From: Desulfuromonadales bacterium
Lineage (GTDB): Bacteria > Desulfobacterota > Desulfuromonadia > Desulfuromonadales > BM103
NCBI GenBank assembly: GCA_030145205.1
Contig: JAQYVZ010000011.1
Location: forward strand, 20,518 to 84,517
Direction of reading: 5' to 3'
DNA: 64,000 bases
Numbering within the stretch: position 1 is the stretch's first letter; each line of letters begins with the position of its first letter. This document shows, one piece after another, positions 1 to 8,476 of the stretch. The notes under the pieces were generated by a model, which saw only the letters and a program-made list of their open reading frames with translations, had not been told where the DNA came from and did no database searches. A program made the position numbers and the translations under genes.

Positions 1-72
1 CACCTGATGAGCCCGGCCACCGCTGCGGCAACGTCCATCACCGGCGTGATCACCGACGCCCGGACCCTGTAG
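1..72 (+). CDS. leuC: 3-isopropylmalate dehydratase large subunit, C-terminal end (partial)
   Basis: The window opens inside a reading frame that runs from base 1 to the stop at 70-72 and encodes the last 23 residues, including SPATAAATSITGVITDA. This resembles the C-terminus of aconitase-family LeuC (the SPA-x-AAA-x-x-TG region that ends in a short Asp-x-Arg tail). It lies 11 bp before leuD on the same strand, the usual leuCD order, which is the main support. The catalytic Fe-S domains lie outside the window. The identity comes from context plus a short C-terminal motif. Confidence 0.8.
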   Translation, partial: HLMSPATAAATSITGVITDARTL

Positions 73-83
73 GAGGAGTTGAC

Positions 84-620
84 ATGAAAAAAAGCTTTGG
101 AGGCCCGGTGATCAGCCTTGACCGTGCCGATATCAATACCGACGAGATCATTCCCGCCAAGTACCTGACTGAGGCGACTAAAGAGGCATTGACACCCTAC
201 TGTCTCGAAGATCTCAAGCTGGAGGGCTTTGACCCGAAAGGTGAGAAGCTAGACAACGCCACGGTGATTATCACCCGTGAGAACTTTGGCTGCGGCTCCT
301 CGCGTGAACATGCTCCCTGGGTGCTGGAAGTCAACGACATCCACACGGTTATCGCCGAGAGCTATGCTCGCATCTTCCGTCAGAACATGTTTAACTGCGG
401 CATGCTGGCGATCGAACTACCTAAAAGCGACATCGATCAGTTGATGCTGCTGGAAAAAGACTCTGCTGGAACGATGCAGATTGACGTTAAACTCGACGAG
501 CAGAGCATCAAAGCGACTGGCTCGGCTGGTGAAGCGACTTTCAGTTTTGAGATCAGCCCTTTTGACAAGGCTCTGGTCGAAGCAGGTGGCTGGGTCGAGT
601 ATGCGGATGCGCGTTACTAG
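84..620 (+). CDS. leuD: 3-isopropylmalate dehydratase small subunit
   Basis: This is the small (swivel-domain) subunit of isopropylmalate isomerase, which with LeuC converts 2-isopropylmalate to 3-isopropylmalate in leucine synthesis in the cytoplasm. The 178-residue product shows DINTDEIIPAKYL at residues 16-28 and the family signature NFGCGSSREHAPW at 67-79, which contributes substrate-binding Ser and Arg residues. Its length fits the short LeuD/homoaconitase-type small subunits rather than the roughly 200-residue enterobacterial form, so a dual role on related 2-alkylmalates cannot be excluded. The ATG has an AGGAGGAG ribosome site 5-12 bases upstream. It is the last gene of its operon and is followed by a strong intrinsic terminator. 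Confidence 0.95.
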   Translation: MKKSFGGPVISLDRADINTDEIIPAKYLTEATKEALTPYCLEDLKLEGFDPKGEKLDNATVIITRENFGCGSSREHAPWVLEVNDIHTVIAESYARIFRQNMFNCGMLAIELPKSDIDQLMLLEKDSAGTMQIDVKLDEQSIKATGSAGEATFSFEISPFDKALVEAGGWVEYADARY

Positions 621-642
621 AGATTGATTGTATAAATGAAGG

Positions 643-676
643 AAAGGGCAGCCTGTAATAGGCTGCCCTTTTTTTT
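643..676 (+). terminator. Rho-independent terminator after leuD
   Basis: An 8-bp GC-rich stem GGGCAGCC/GGCTGCCC (646-653 and 661-668) with a 7-base loop, preceded by AAA and followed by eight T residues. It lies 23 bases after the leuD stop and closes the leu operon. Confidence 0.93.
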
Positions 677-895
677 GTAGATAATCTCAACACGGAAGGG
701 TCTTCTCTCCCCTGCGCTAAACGTTTTGCCTTGCTGGTTTTCATGAAATGGAATTGCCATTAAGATTAATATCGACTAAGATGACTATTTAATGGCTTTT
801 GTTGTTAATGAAGGTGGCCTCTGATAAAGGGAAAAGTGATCGACTGTCCAGAACAAGCTGTACTGATAGTCTTAGCCGTTGGGAGGTAGAACCCA

Positions 896-1333
896 TTGAA
901 CCCAATAACTAAAATCATCACCTATGCTCCGGCACTCCGCGCCTATATGAAAGGTGTTACGGAATTCAACTCGCGCAGTTACGAAAATGCCGTTGCATTG
1001 CTGGATAAATGTATGAAGCACCCCAGCTTCAATAATGAACTTGTCTATCAGCATTACGGGCAGGCCTTGTGTGCCCTCGGTCAACTCAATGAAGGCCACA
1101 GTTATTTACTCAAGGCTTGTAACTTATACGATGCCTCTGGGTGGGCGTTGCTGGACCGGCACGAACTCGAGTTGGCACAAGAGACTATTTCGACACTTCG
1201 AGAGATTTCCGAAAATACAGGGCTGGAAGTCAGTTCAGAGCTGCTGAATAAAACCCTGAAGATCGGCCCTGCAAAACGCAAAGAGGATCCAGAAACACGC
1301 AAAGAAGATTCAGAAACACAATGCCTCTCTTGA
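896..1333 (+). CDS. Hypothetical TPR-like helical protein with charged C-terminal repeat
   Basis: I do not recognise this 145-residue protein. It is predicted cytoplasmic, with no signal peptide or membrane segment. Residues about 15-100 read as alternating amphipathic helices in a tetratricopeptide-like pattern (an A-x-x-x-x-x-x-C/L spacing and a YGQAL-x-AL-G-x-L-x-E-G motif). The C-terminus carries two tandem copies of RKED(P/S)ET. The start is a TTG at 896, chosen because GGGAGGT lies 8 bases upstream at 881-887 and no in-frame ATG gives a sensible N-terminus. Codon use is more A/T-rich than in the flanking housekeeping genes, which hints at accessory origin. It stands alone behind the leuD terminator. 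Confidence 0.6.
   Translation: MNPITKIITYAPALRAYMKGVTEFNSRSYENAVALLDKCMKHPSFNNELVYQHYGQALCALGQLNEGHSYLLKACNLYDASGWALLDRHELELAQETISTLREISENTGLEVSSELLNKTLKIGPAKRKEDPETRKEDSETQCLS
1277..1318 (+). repeat. Two tandem 21-bp units inside the 896-1333 gene
   Basis: Copies at 1277-1297 and 1298-1318 match at 19 of 21 positions and encode RKEDPET and RKEDSET. The charged 7-residue repeat sits at the extreme C-terminus of the hypothetical protein. Confidence 0.85.
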
Positions 1334-1389
1334 TATCGTGTTGATTTTTCCATCAAGTTATAATTCAGAACAATCCATGAAAGTCACCC

Positions 1390-1800
1390 ATGCCCGAAAA
1401 AACAACCGGCTCTTGCCTCTGTAAATCGGTCAAATACATTATCAACGAAGAGATCCAGTCGGTGGTGAACTGCCATTGCAACACCTGCAAGAAGATTACC
1501 GGCGGCGCTTTTGAAACCATTGCCGTGATCAGGGAAAAAAGTCTGGAGATTGTCGAGGGGGAGGGCGCGCTAAGCACTTACCAGATTAGCGAAAATGCCA
1601 GAAAACATTTCTGTGGCAACTGCGGAACTCCTATCTACAACCTGCACAAGAAATACCCGGGGCGCTGCATGGTCCAGATCGGTTCCCTTGATCAGCCCGG
1701 CCTAGTTGCTCCCGCCGTTAATATCTTCTGTGAAAGCATCCTCCCCTGGGTCAGGGAGATCGGGGTGCTTACCTGTTTCGAGCGGCTTCCTGAGAAATGA
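1390..1800 (+). CDS. GFA/CENP-V family zinc protein
   Basis: The 136-residue product matches the GFA fold, whose founding member was described as a glutathione-dependent formaldehyde-activating enzyme. Most members have unknown substrates. Visible zinc ligands are Cys9 and Cys11 (SCLC), Cys28, Cys30 and Cys33 (CHCNTC), and Cys75 and Cys78 (FCGNCGTPIYN), the expected seven-Cys pattern for two zinc sites. It is cytoplasmic, with no signal peptide. The ATG at 1390 gives a full-length domain, although the ribosome site is weak. A consensus -10-like TATAAT sits at 1359-1364 but lacks a matching -35. It is monocistronic. A role in thiol or aldehyde detoxification is only an inference from the family. 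Confidence 0.85.
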   Translation: MPEKTTGSCLCKSVKYIINEEIQSVVNCHCNTCKKITGGAFETIAVIREKSLEIVEGEGALSTYQISENARKHFCGNCGTPIYNLHKKYPGRCMVQIGSLDQPGLVAPAVNIFCESILPWVREIGVLTCFERLPEK

Positions 1801-1841
1801 TCTCGCTGTCTATCATTTAATCCAAATAGTCTGATATTCTA

Positions 1842-1870
1842 TTGACAGTATACGATGTCTTGACTAGTAT
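1842..1870 (+). promoter_or_regulatory. Sigma70-type promoter for the 1909 gene
   Basis: TTGACA at 1842-1847, a 17-bp spacer, then TAGTAT at 1865-1870 (4 of 6 to consensus). It lies 38 bases before the start codon of the exported DUF4920-like gene, in a short A/T-rich gap. Confidence 0.6.
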
Positions 1871-1908
1871 GCGGACGTCAACAATAACCAAAACGATAGG
1901 ATATCCAG

Positions 1909-2379
1909 ATGAAAATCTTGACCTCTCTGGTCGGTATGAGCCTCGCCCTGACACTGTTTGCCACTTCGTTGTTTGCCGAAACTTACGGTGCAGGCCTGAC
2001 CCTTAAGGAGACCACTCTGGTATCGGCCATTCTGGAGAACCCGGATGATTACGTCGGCAAGACCCTTCAGGTCAAGGGCCTGATCGTCGATGTCTGTGCG
2101 ACACGCGGCTGCTGGATGTACATTGCTGGCGACAAGCCGTTCCAGAAATTGCGCTTCAAAGTTACCGACGGCGACATGGTCTTCCCGATGACCGCACGCG
2201 GTAAGGAGGCTGCTGTCGAAGGGATCCTGCAGAAGTTCGTACTCACCAAGGAGCAGGTGCTCGCTCGCAAGAACCATCACGCCGAAGAGACCGGCGAGCC
2301 GTTTGATCCGGCCAGCGTGACCTCTGGGGAAACCTTCTTCCAGCTTCGTGGCTTGGGTGCAGAGATCGAGGACAAGTAG
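1909..2379 (+). CDS. Exported DUF4920-like protein
   Basis: The 156-residue protein has a clear signal peptide: MK, a hydrophobic core, and a likely cleavage after FA at residue 23. The mature part has a small beta-rich domain resembling DUF4920 / OB-fold periplasmic proteins, with LVSAILENPDDYVGKTLQVKG followed by a Cys63-x4-Cys68-Trp motif (CATRGCW). That motif is the family's conserved core and could be a disulfide or a metal or thiol site. The function is unknown. It is preceded by a good sigma70 promoter and lies 9 bp upstream of a PepSY-type membrane protein, so the two are probably co-expressed and may act together at the inner-membrane periplasmic face. Confidence 0.7.
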   Translation: MKILTSLVGMSLALTLFATSLFAETYGAGLTLKETTLVSAILENPDDYVGKTLQVKGLIVDVCATRGCWMYIAGDKPFQKLRFKVTDGDMVFPMTARGKEAAVEGILQKFVLTKEQVLARKNHHAEETGEPFDPASVTSGETFFQLRGLGAEIEDK

Positions 2380-2388
2380 TCTCCCTCC

Positions 2389-2940
2389 ATGAGTCTGCGC
2401 AAGCTATCACATGCCCTGCACCGTGATGCCGGTTACCTCTGTATTGGCCTGACTCTGCTCTATGCGCTTTCCGGTATCGCGGTTAATCATCTTCGTGACT
2501 GGAATCCCAGTTACAAGGTGGTCCGTGTTACCAGCCAGGTCGCTCCGAGCAATTACCGGGGTGTTTTGAGTGAGGCGATGGTGTTCGACCTGTTGCGGCA
2601 GATCGGCGAGCCGACGACCTACGACAATATCTTCCAGTCAGACCCGACCAGCGTGATGGTGTTTGTCGAAGGACGCGTCATCGAATTTGACTTACCGAGC
2701 GGCCAGGTGCTGCATGAGCAGGTCGAACCACGCGCGTTTTGGCACGCGATCAACTATCTTCACCTCAATCACCCCAAAAAAGCCTGGACCTGGGTCGCCG
2801 ATATCTACGCTGGCGGCCTGATCCTGCTCGCCTTGACCGGTTTGCTGCTCCTGCCGCGAGGCAAGATGCGGCGACGCTGCTTTATCCTGACGATCGCCGG
2901 GTGTCTGATCCCGGTTTTCCCCTTGCTGTTCTATTATTGA
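2389..2940 (+). CDS. PepSY-associated transmembrane protein
   Basis: The 183-residue membrane protein starts LSHALHRDAGYLCIGLTLLYALSG, the His-Arg-Asp + first-helix pattern of PepSY-TM proteins. It has a roughly 90-residue periplasmic domain (residues about 40-130), then WTWVADIYAGGLILLALTGLLLL as helix 2 (about 133-155) and a third helix at 160-180. A His pair at Ala-Trp-His-Ala-Ile-Asn and His-Leu-Asn-His near helix 2 could bind haem or metal, as suggested for related reductase-like PepSY proteins. This is inference. No strong ribosome site is seen, so translation is probably coupled to the upstream DUF4920-like gene. A terminator follows. Confidence 0.7.
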   Translation: MSLRKLSHALHRDAGYLCIGLTLLYALSGIAVNHLRDWNPSYKVVRVTSQVAPSNYRGVLSEAMVFDLLRQIGEPTTYDNIFQSDPTSVMVFVEGRVIEFDLPSGQVLHEQVEPRAFWHAINYLHLNHPKKAWTWVADIYAGGLILLALTGLLLLPRGKMRRRCFILTIAGCLIPVFPLLFYY

Positions 2941-2980
2941 TCCTGTAACAGTAAAAGCATGTCTGCTGAGTTTCTCTGTT

Positions 2981-3000
2981 AACCCCGACTGCGGGGTTTT
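2981..3000 (+). terminator. Rho-independent terminator after the PepSY-type gene
   Basis: A 7-bp stem AACCCCG/CGGGGTT with the four-base loop ACTG, followed by a short T run. It sits 40 bases after the stop at 2940. Confidence 0.75.
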
Positions 3001-3033
3001 GGAATGAAGCTCTCCTGATCACGGTCGGTCGCC

Positions 3034-3543
3034 ATGAAAAAACGCTACATCTATGCCCTGATGTTCGGGGTCCCCGGATTCTTTATAGCCCTGTTGGTCG
3101 CCTTGGCGGTATTCGGCGCCGTGGCCGGCGGGATGTGGCTTTTCATGTTCGGTGATGATCCCTGGCCGGAAGCAGTCGTTCGGCTGATGCCGCTCTTTTT
3201 CGGAATCGTGTTGCTGGCGGTATGGACGCTGGTGGTGATTCAGGGTTTTCTCCTTGGGAAAAGACACGAAGCGGAAGCGGAGTTTAACCGGAAGCATCTG
3301 ACGATTGCTGTCGTGCTGACCGTCGTGCCGATTCTACTGATACTGCTACAGCAGTGGAGTGTTGGCAATCTCGGGCCGAAATCGGACGGGGAACTCTGCA
3401 GTGATTTCTGCCTTGAGCGAGGTTATAATGGCAGCGGCATGCCGCCGCGCAACAGTGATGACCGCAGTTGTTACTGCCTTGATGACAATGGTCATGAAAT
3501 GATCCGGATACCGATTGTCGACATTCCTGTCGATAGCAAATAA
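3034..3543 (+). CDS. Hypothetical three-helix membrane protein with Cys-rich tail
   Basis: I do not recognise this 169-residue protein. It has three hydrophobic segments at about residues 7-40, 50-74 and 89-109. A roughly 60-residue C-terminal tail carries four cysteines in the pattern C-x3-C ... C-x-C (CSDFC and SCYC) separated by a Gly/Pro/Asn-rich loop. If the N-terminus is inside, three helices put the tail in the periplasm, where the cysteines could form disulfides. The start ATG at 3034 precedes KKR (positive-inside) but has only a weak ribosome site. It is flanked by terminators on both sides and so is a single-gene unit. Confidence 0.6.
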   Translation: MKKRYIYALMFGVPGFFIALLVALAVFGAVAGGMWLFMFGDDPWPEAVVRLMPLFFGIVLLAVWTLVVIQGFLLGKRHEAEAEFNRKHLTIAVVLTVVPILLILLQQWSVGNLGPKSDGELCSDFCLERGYNGSGMPPRNSDDRSCYCLDDNGHEMIRIPIVDIPVDSK

Positions 3544-3561
3544 TCGCTCAATCACAAATAC

Positions 3562-3593
3562 AAAAGCCACCGACATGCGTGTCGGTGGCTTTT
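3562..3593. terminator. Bidirectional terminator between convergent genes
   Basis: A perfect 14-bp inverted repeat AAAAGCCACCGACA / TGTCGGTGGCTTTT with a TGCG loop. The A and T tracts make it usable from both sides, for the 3034 gene and for thrC on the opposite strand. Confidence 0.92.
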
Positions 3594-3659
3594 ATCATGG
3601 CCAGCGCTTCCCCCTCAGGTTTCCTCAATTTGGGAAGGAGGGGCAATTTGACTTATCAA

Positions 3660-5048
3660 TCAGTCTACATGTTCCTCGACATACGCCTTGATTGCGACTT
3701 CGTCCGCCTCGATGACCGAACAGCGGGCCGGTTTATCTTCAATACCGTCCAGACTGGCCGGGCGTTGGGGTTTCTGGCCAATCGCTTTTTCCACGGCTTG
3801 ATCAAACTTGGCGGGATGGGCTGTTGCCAGGCAGATGACCGGAGCATCGTCCAACTGCAGGTCGCGGGCGGCGCAGACGCCGACAGCGGTGTGCGGGTCA
3901 AGGGTGTAGCCGGTTTCGGCATGGAAGCTGCGGATGGTTTCAACGGTACGCTCATCGTTGACGGTTGCCGCGAGGAACTCATCTGCAATCCGATATTTCA
4001 AAGGCTGCGGGAACTGCAGGGCGCCGCTTTCTTGAAAGGTCGCCATGACGTTGCGTACCATGCCCGGGTTCTCGTCGTAGAGGTAGAACAGGTAGCGCTC
4101 GAAGTTGCTGGCGATCTGGATGTCCATCGAGGGTGAGTAGGTCGGGTTGACCTCGCTGATCGAGTAATCGCCAGCTGTGATGAAACGGCTCAGGATATCG
4201 TTGGCGTTGGTGGCCAGCACCAGACGACGGATCGGCAGGCCCATGCGCTTGGCAATATAGCCGGCAAAGATGTCGCCGAAGTTGCCGGTCGGTACGGAGA
4301 AGTAGACCTCGCGTTCGCCCGTTTCCTTGCTGACCTGGGCCCAGGCATAAAAGTAGTAGACCACCTGCGCCAGAACCCGCGCCCAGTTGATGGAATTGAC
4401 CGCACCGAGCGCAAACTCCCGCTTGAACTCCAGATCATTGAAGATCTGCTTGACGATGCTCTGGCAGTCGTCGAAAGTGCCGTCCACTGCCAGGTTGAAG
4501 ACGTTTTCTTCCGTGACTGTGGTCATCTGCAGTTCCTGAATCGGCGAGACCTTTTTGAGCGGATGCAGGATAAAGATGTTGATGTTCTGTTTGCCACGCA
4601 CGCCGTAAATGGCGGCGCTGCCGGTGTCGCCTGAAGTGGCGCCGATGATATTCATCTTCTCGCCGCGCTCGGCGAGAAGGTACTCAAACAGGTTGCCGAG
4701 CAGTTGCAGGGCGACATCCTTAAAGGCGAGCGTCGGACCGTGGAAGAGCTCGAGGATATACACGCCATCTTTCTTCACCACTGGGGTCACAGCGGGATGG
4801 GTGAAGCTGGCGTAGGAGCGGTCAATCAGCTCTTTAAGGTCCGCGGCTGGGATGTCCGTCGCGTAACGGGAGATGATCTGGAACGCCAGCTCAGGGTAGG
4901 TCAGGTCTGCCAGAGCGTCCAGCTCATGGTCCGCAAGCACCGGAATCTCTTCCGGTAGCAGCAGACCGCCATCTTCGGCCAGGCCCATCATGACGGCATC
5001 CTTAAACGGAATGCCACGAACTTCTCCACGGGTGCTCATGTATTTCAT
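3660..5048 (-). CDS. thrC: Threonine synthase
   Basis: This PLP enzyme converts O-phospho-L-homoserine to L-threonine. The 462-residue length and N-terminal MKYMSTRGEVRGIPFKDAV match the longer threonine synthase class found in enterobacteria and fungi rather than the roughly 350-residue Bacillus type. The PLP lysine is Lys110 in FHGPTLAFKDVALQLLGN, and the phosphate-binding loop is ATSGDTGSAAI at about 138-148. It is transcribed alone towards the bidirectional terminator at 3562-3593. The upstream gap to maeB holds two terminators and a palindromic repeat, so thrC needs its own promoter, which I could not place. Confidence 0.95.
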   Translation of the reverse strand: MKYMSTRGEVRGIPFKDAVMMGLAEDGGLLLPEEIPVLADHELDALADLTYPELAFQIISRYATDIPAADLKELIDRSYASFTHPAVTPVVKKDGVYILELFHGPTLAFKDVALQLLGNLFEYLLAERGEKMNIIGATSGDTGSAAIYGVRGKQNINIFILHPLKKVSPIQELQMTTVTEENVFNLAVDGTFDDCQSIVKQIFNDLEFKREFALGAVNSINWARVLAQVVYYFYAWAQVSKETGEREVYFSVPTGNFGDIFAGYIAKRMGLPIRRLVLATNANDILSRFITAGDYSISEVNPTYSPSMDIQIASNFERYLFYLYDENPGMVRNVMATFQESGALQFPQPLKYRIADEFLAATVNDERTVETIRSFHAETGYTLDPHTAVGVCAARDLQLDDAPVICLATAHPAKFDQAVEKAIGQKPQRPASLDGIEDKPARCSVIEADEVAIKAYVEEHVD

Positions 5049-5089
5049 TGATGTTCTTCTCCGGTTGTGGTGTGCCGGCGCATCTTAGC

Positions 5090-5128
5090 AAAAAGGCCGT
5101 TAACCCTGCAAGGTTTAACGGCCTTTTT
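5090..5128 (-). terminator. Second intrinsic terminator downstream of maeB
   Basis: A 14-bp inverted repeat AAAAAGGCCGTTAA / TTAACGGCCTTTTT with an 11-base loop. It lies in the gap between maeB and thrC and would stop readthrough from maeB. It is symmetrical and could also act on the plus strand. Confidence 0.8.
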
Positions 5129-5130
5129 GA

Positions 5131-5200
5131 GTGATGCGTGACGAGTAACCCGTGGCGCGTGACAAGAAAGATCAGGATTAACACCCGCCACACGTCACTA
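5131..5200. repeat. GTGACG-rich intergenic palindromic sequence
   Basis: The left part has repeated GTGAtGcGTGACG-like words and the right part their complement (CGCCACACGTCACT), giving an imperfect palindrome between two terminators. It looks like a short dispersed repeat of the kind seen in this bacterial group. Only one copy is present in the window, so the assignment is tentative. Confidence 0.35.
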
Positions 5201-5202
5201 AT

Positions 5203-5228
5203 AAAAAAGCCGGGCTTCTCAGCCCGGC
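5203..5228 (-). terminator. Intrinsic terminator directly after maeB
   Basis: GCCGGGCT / AGCCCGGC stem (5209-5216 and 5221-5228) with a 4-base loop. Read on the minus strand it is followed by six T residues. It begins 9 bases beyond the maeB stop. Confidence 0.9.
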
Positions 5229-5236
5229 CTATTTAT

Positions 5237-7492
5237 TTATTCACTCTTTTGAGCGTCAACCACGGCGACCGCGGCCATGTTGACGATGTCGGCGACGTCG
5301 TCACCACGCTGCAGCACGTGGACCGGTTTCTTCATGCCCATCAGGATCGGGCCGACCGCCTCGGCACCGCCCAGCTTGTTGAGCAGCTTGTAGGAGATGT
5401 TGCCCGACTGCAGGTCGGGAAAGATGAAGACGTTGGCATCGCCCTTGAGTTTGGAGAAGGGGTACTGCTTCTCAACCAGATCGGGATCGAGCGCGACGTT
5501 GGCCTGGATATCGCCGTCGATAATCAAGTCGGGGTCTGCGGCCTTGACCATGGCTGTAGCTTTTTGGACCTTGACGGTCAGTGGGTGCATGGCGCTACCG
5601 AAGTTGGAGAAGGAGAGCATCGCCACCCGCGGTTCGACATCGAAATGACGGGCCTGTTGGGCCGTCAGAATTGCGCATTCCGCCAGTTCTTCGGGGGTCG
5701 GTTCGATGGTCACCGTGGTGTCAGCGAAGAAGACCGCTTCTTTTTTTGTGACCATCATATACATGCCGTGCACCTTGGAGAGACCTGGCTTGCGGCCGAT
5801 AATCTCCAGGGCGGGGCGAATGGTTTCCGGATAGTGATGGTTGATGCCTGAGAGGAGGGCATCGGCGTCGCCCTGTTGCATCATCATGGCGCCAAAGTAG
5901 TTGCGGTTACGTGTCATGGTCCGGTGCGCTTCGGCAAGAGTGACACCCTTACGCTGACGCATCTCGAAAAAGGCTTGGGTGTACTGCTCGGCCATCTCGT
6001 TATTGCTCGGGTTAATAATGGTGACGCCCTCAAGGTCGAGGTTGAGTTCGGCGATCTTGGCGTGGATTTCTTCTTCTTCGCCAATCAGGATCGGTTCGGC
6101 AATGCCTTCGTCAACGATGATCTGGGCGGCGCGCAGGATCTTCTCTTCATCACCTTCTGGGAAAACGATACGTTTCGGGTTGGCCTTGGCCTTGTTGATC
6201 AGAACGCGCATGATTTCTTTGGAACGACCCTGCAACGATTCCAGATGCTCGACGTATTTAGCCATATCTTCAATCGGACGGCGGGCTACACCTGAATCCA
6301 TGGCAGCTTGCGCAACGGCCGGGGCAACATGCAGCAAAACGCGCGGATCAAAAGGCTTCGGAATGACGTACTCACGGCCGAATGTGATTGCTTCACCGGC
6401 ATAAGCCTTGCGTACCGAATCGGGCACGTCTTCCTTGGCCAGTTCGGCAAGCGCCTTGACCGCCGCCAGTTTCATCTCATCGTTGATCGCACTGGCGTGG
6501 GTATCGAGGGCACCGCGGAACAGGAAGGGGAAACAGAGCACGTTGTTGACCTGGTTGTTGTAGTCGGAACGGCCGGTGCCGATTATGACGTCCCCACGCA
6601 CCTCTTTGGCTTCAGGCGGGGTGATTTCAGGGTCGGGGTTGGCCATGGCGAAGACAATCGGGTCTTTGGCCATTGAGCGCAACATATCTTTTGTCAAAGC
6701 ACCTTTGGCCGAGACCCCGAAGAAGATGTCGGCGCCTTTCATGGCGTCTTCAAGAGTGCGGGCTTCAGTGTCGGCAGCGAGACGCTCTTTGTACTCATTC
6801 ATGCCGTTCGTGCGCCCTTTGTAGATGACTCCTTTGGTGTCGCACAGGATGACATTGTTCGGGTCGATGCCCATGGTTATGGCGAGGTTGGCACAGGCGA
6901 TGCCGGCGGCACCGGCACCGTTGACGACAATTTTGACGTCAGCGACATTTTTCTTGACGATTTCAAGAGCGTTGAGCATACCGGCGGCCGAGATGATTGC
7001 GGTACCGTGCTGGTCGTCGTGGAAGACCGGGATACTCATGATTTTTTTGAGCTCTTCCTCAATGTAGAAGCATTCCGGACCCTTGATGTCTTCAAGATTG
7101 ATACCGCCGAAAGTCGGTTCAAGCAGTTTGACCGTGCGGATCAATTCGTCAGAGTCCTTGGTGTCTAATTCAATATCAAAGACATCAACGTCGGCAAAAC
7201 TCTTGAACAGGACGCCTTTCCCTTCCATAACCGGTTTGCCAGCGAGGGCGCCAATGTCACCGAGGCCGAGAACCGCAGTGCCGTTGGACACCACCGCCAC
7301 GAGGTTGCCTTTTGCGGTATACTCGTACGCGTCGTTCGGATTCTTTTCGATTTCCAGACAGGGCTCAGCGACACCCGGACTGTAGGCCAGTGACAGGTCG
7401 CGACTGGTTGCACAGGGCTTGGTGGTGATGACTTCGATTTTCCCCTTGCGGCCTGTGCTGTGATAGTCTAAAGCTTCCTGGCGTTTCGACAT
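5237..7492 (-). CDS. maeB: NADP-dependent malic enzyme with C-terminal phosphotransacetylase-like domain
   Basis: The 751-residue protein decarboxylates malate to pyruvate with reduction of NAD(P). The N-terminal half (about 1-425) has the malic enzyme N-domain ([28 protein letters not shown]) and the NAD-binding domain ([16 protein letters not shown]). The C-terminal roughly 320 residues resemble phosphate acetyltransferase ([47 protein letters not shown]). In characterised MaeB proteins this second domain is regulatory, binding acetyl-CoA, rather than catalytic. The start ATG has GGGAGG about 10 bases upstream. It is monocistronic, with its own promoter at 7615-7644 and tandem terminators downstream. 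Confidence 0.96.
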   Translation of the reverse strand: MSKRQEALDYHSTGRKGKIEVITTKPCATSRDLSLAYSPGVAEPCLEIEKNPNDAYEYTAKGNLVAVVSNGTAVLGLGDIGALAGKPVMEGKGVLFKSFADVDVFDIELDTKDSDELIRTVKLLEPTFGGINLEDIKGPECFYIEEELKKIMSIPVFHDDQHGTAIISAAGMLNALEIVKKNVADVKIVVNGAGAAGIACANLAITMGIDPNNVILCDTKGVIYKGRTNGMNEYKERLAADTEARTLEDAMKGADIFFGVSAKGALTKDMLRSMAKDPIVFAMANPDPEITPPEAKEVRGDVIIGTGRSDYNNQVNNVLCFPFLFRGALDTHASAINDEMKLAAVKALAELAKEDVPDSVRKAYAGEAITFGREYVIPKPFDPRVLLHVAPAVAQAAMDSGVARRPIEDMAKYVEHLESLQGRSKEIMRVLINKAKANPKRIVFPEGDEEKILRAAQIIVDEGIAEPILIGEEEEIHAKIAELNLDLEGVTIINPSNNEMAEQYTQAFFEMRQRKGVTLAEAHRTMTRNRNYFGAMMMQQGDADALLSGINHHYPETIRPALEIIGRKPGLSKVHGMYMMVTKKEAVFFADTTVTIEPTPEELAECAILTAQQARHFDVEPRVAMLSFSNFGSAMHPLTVKVQKATAMVKAADPDLIIDGDIQANVALDPDLVEKQYPFSKLKGDANVFIFPDLQSGNISYKLLNKLGGAEAVGPILMGMKKPVHVLQRGDDVADIVNMAAVAVVDAQKSE

Positions 7493-7614
7493 GATTTTTT
7501 AACCTCCCTGGCTTCCTGCGCTGGAAACCGTGACTGATGACTTCACCCACAACAGGTGTGATGTGGTGTTTTATGATTTTTCTGACAGTAAAATATTTTA
7601 GTTAGAGTAAAAGC

Positions 7615-7644
7615 GTTGTAATGCCGTAGCAGGCATTCTGTCAA
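7615..7644 (-). promoter_or_regulatory. Predicted maeB promoter with a palindrome in the spacer
   Basis: On the minus strand: TTGACA (complement of 7639-7644), an 18-bp spacer, then TACAAC (complement of 7615-7620). The spacer contains AATGCC-N6-GGCATT, a perfect 6-bp inverted repeat that a repressor could use as an operator. The start codon of maeB is about 120 bases downstream. The rest of the 418-bp gap 7493-7910 is A/T-rich with no ORF or RNA gene that I can support. Confidence 0.5.
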
Positions 7645-7910
7645 GGAAAATATTATCTTAAACCTGTTACAGTCAGATAGAAAGAGCAATCGTCGTATCA
7701 ACAGCTCAGGACCGTGACAAGCATTTAGAGTATGTTAATCTTACCAAAAATAACAGTGTTTTCAGTGGAGTCAAGGCGGATCGCCTGTTGGTGCACTTGT
7801 CTGATCCGATGCGAACGTGGCGATCATCGACGTGTTGGGCGATTTTTGATATTTCTTGTGTGATAACACTTTGAAGATGTAGCTTTTGCCCGGGTATGGG
7901 AGTTGTTGTA

Positions 7911-8405
7911 ATGATTCATCGGATTGGTGTCCTGTCGGATACGCACCTGGCTGCGACCGGAGATGCGCTGGCTTTTTTGGCAGACCTGGATGAAGGGGCG
8001 TTTGCAGGCGTGGAGATGATTTTGCACGCTGGGGATGTGGTCGAAGCGGATGTTCTCCAGGCGTTTACCCGCTGCCCGGTGTTGGCGGTGCGTGGCAATA
8101 TGGATCCTGTTACGCCTAGCCTCCCGGGAAAGCGCGTGATAGAGGTCGGTAATGCCCGAATCGGTCTGATGCATGGCTGGGGTGCTTCCTATGATCTGGA
8201 AGACAGGTTGCTGAAAGAGTTCCATGGTGCCGATCTGGATGTTCTGATCTACGGTCACAGCCACCGACCGGTCTGCTATCAACGCAACGGCATCCTGCTG
8301 TTCAATCCGGGCAGTGCCACCGACCGACGTAACATGCCGTACCACAGCGTCGGCATTCTTGAAATAGGTGCTGAAATTAATGGGAGTATTATTCGACTGG
8401 ATTGA
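7911..8405 (+). CDS. YfcE/MJ0936-type metallophosphodiesterase
   Basis: A 164-residue calcineurin-like phosphoesterase of the small single-domain class, which hydrolyses phosphodiesters with two divalent metals. The physiological substrate is unknown. Metal-binding motifs appear in order: SDTHL near residue 10, HAGDVV near 43, RGNMD near 63, MHGW near 85 and GHSH near 116, which ends the canonical five-block set. I chose ATG 7911 over the upstream ATG 7896 because GGGAG (7898-7902) lies 8 bases before it and the protein then begins directly at the first beta strand (IHRIGVLSDTH). It stands alone, followed by the dispersed repeat at 8477. Confidence 0.88.
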   Translation: MIHRIGVLSDTHLAATGDALAFLADLDEGAFAGVEMILHAGDVVEADVLQAFTRCPVLAVRGNMDPVTPSLPGKRVIEVGNARIGLMHGWGASYDLEDRLLKEFHGADLDVLIYGHSHRPVCYQRNGILLFNPGSATDRRNMPYHSVGILEIGAEINGSIIRLD

Positions 8406-8476
8406 TGAGAGAGGCATTAAAAGTCATTATCTGCCGCGGATAAAATCTGATATTTAAGTCATAATCAGAGAATTAT

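Noticed and set aside
1359..1364. Consensus TATAAT ahead of the GFA gene
   Set aside because: No acceptable -35 lies 16-18 bases upstream, so I did not call a promoter.
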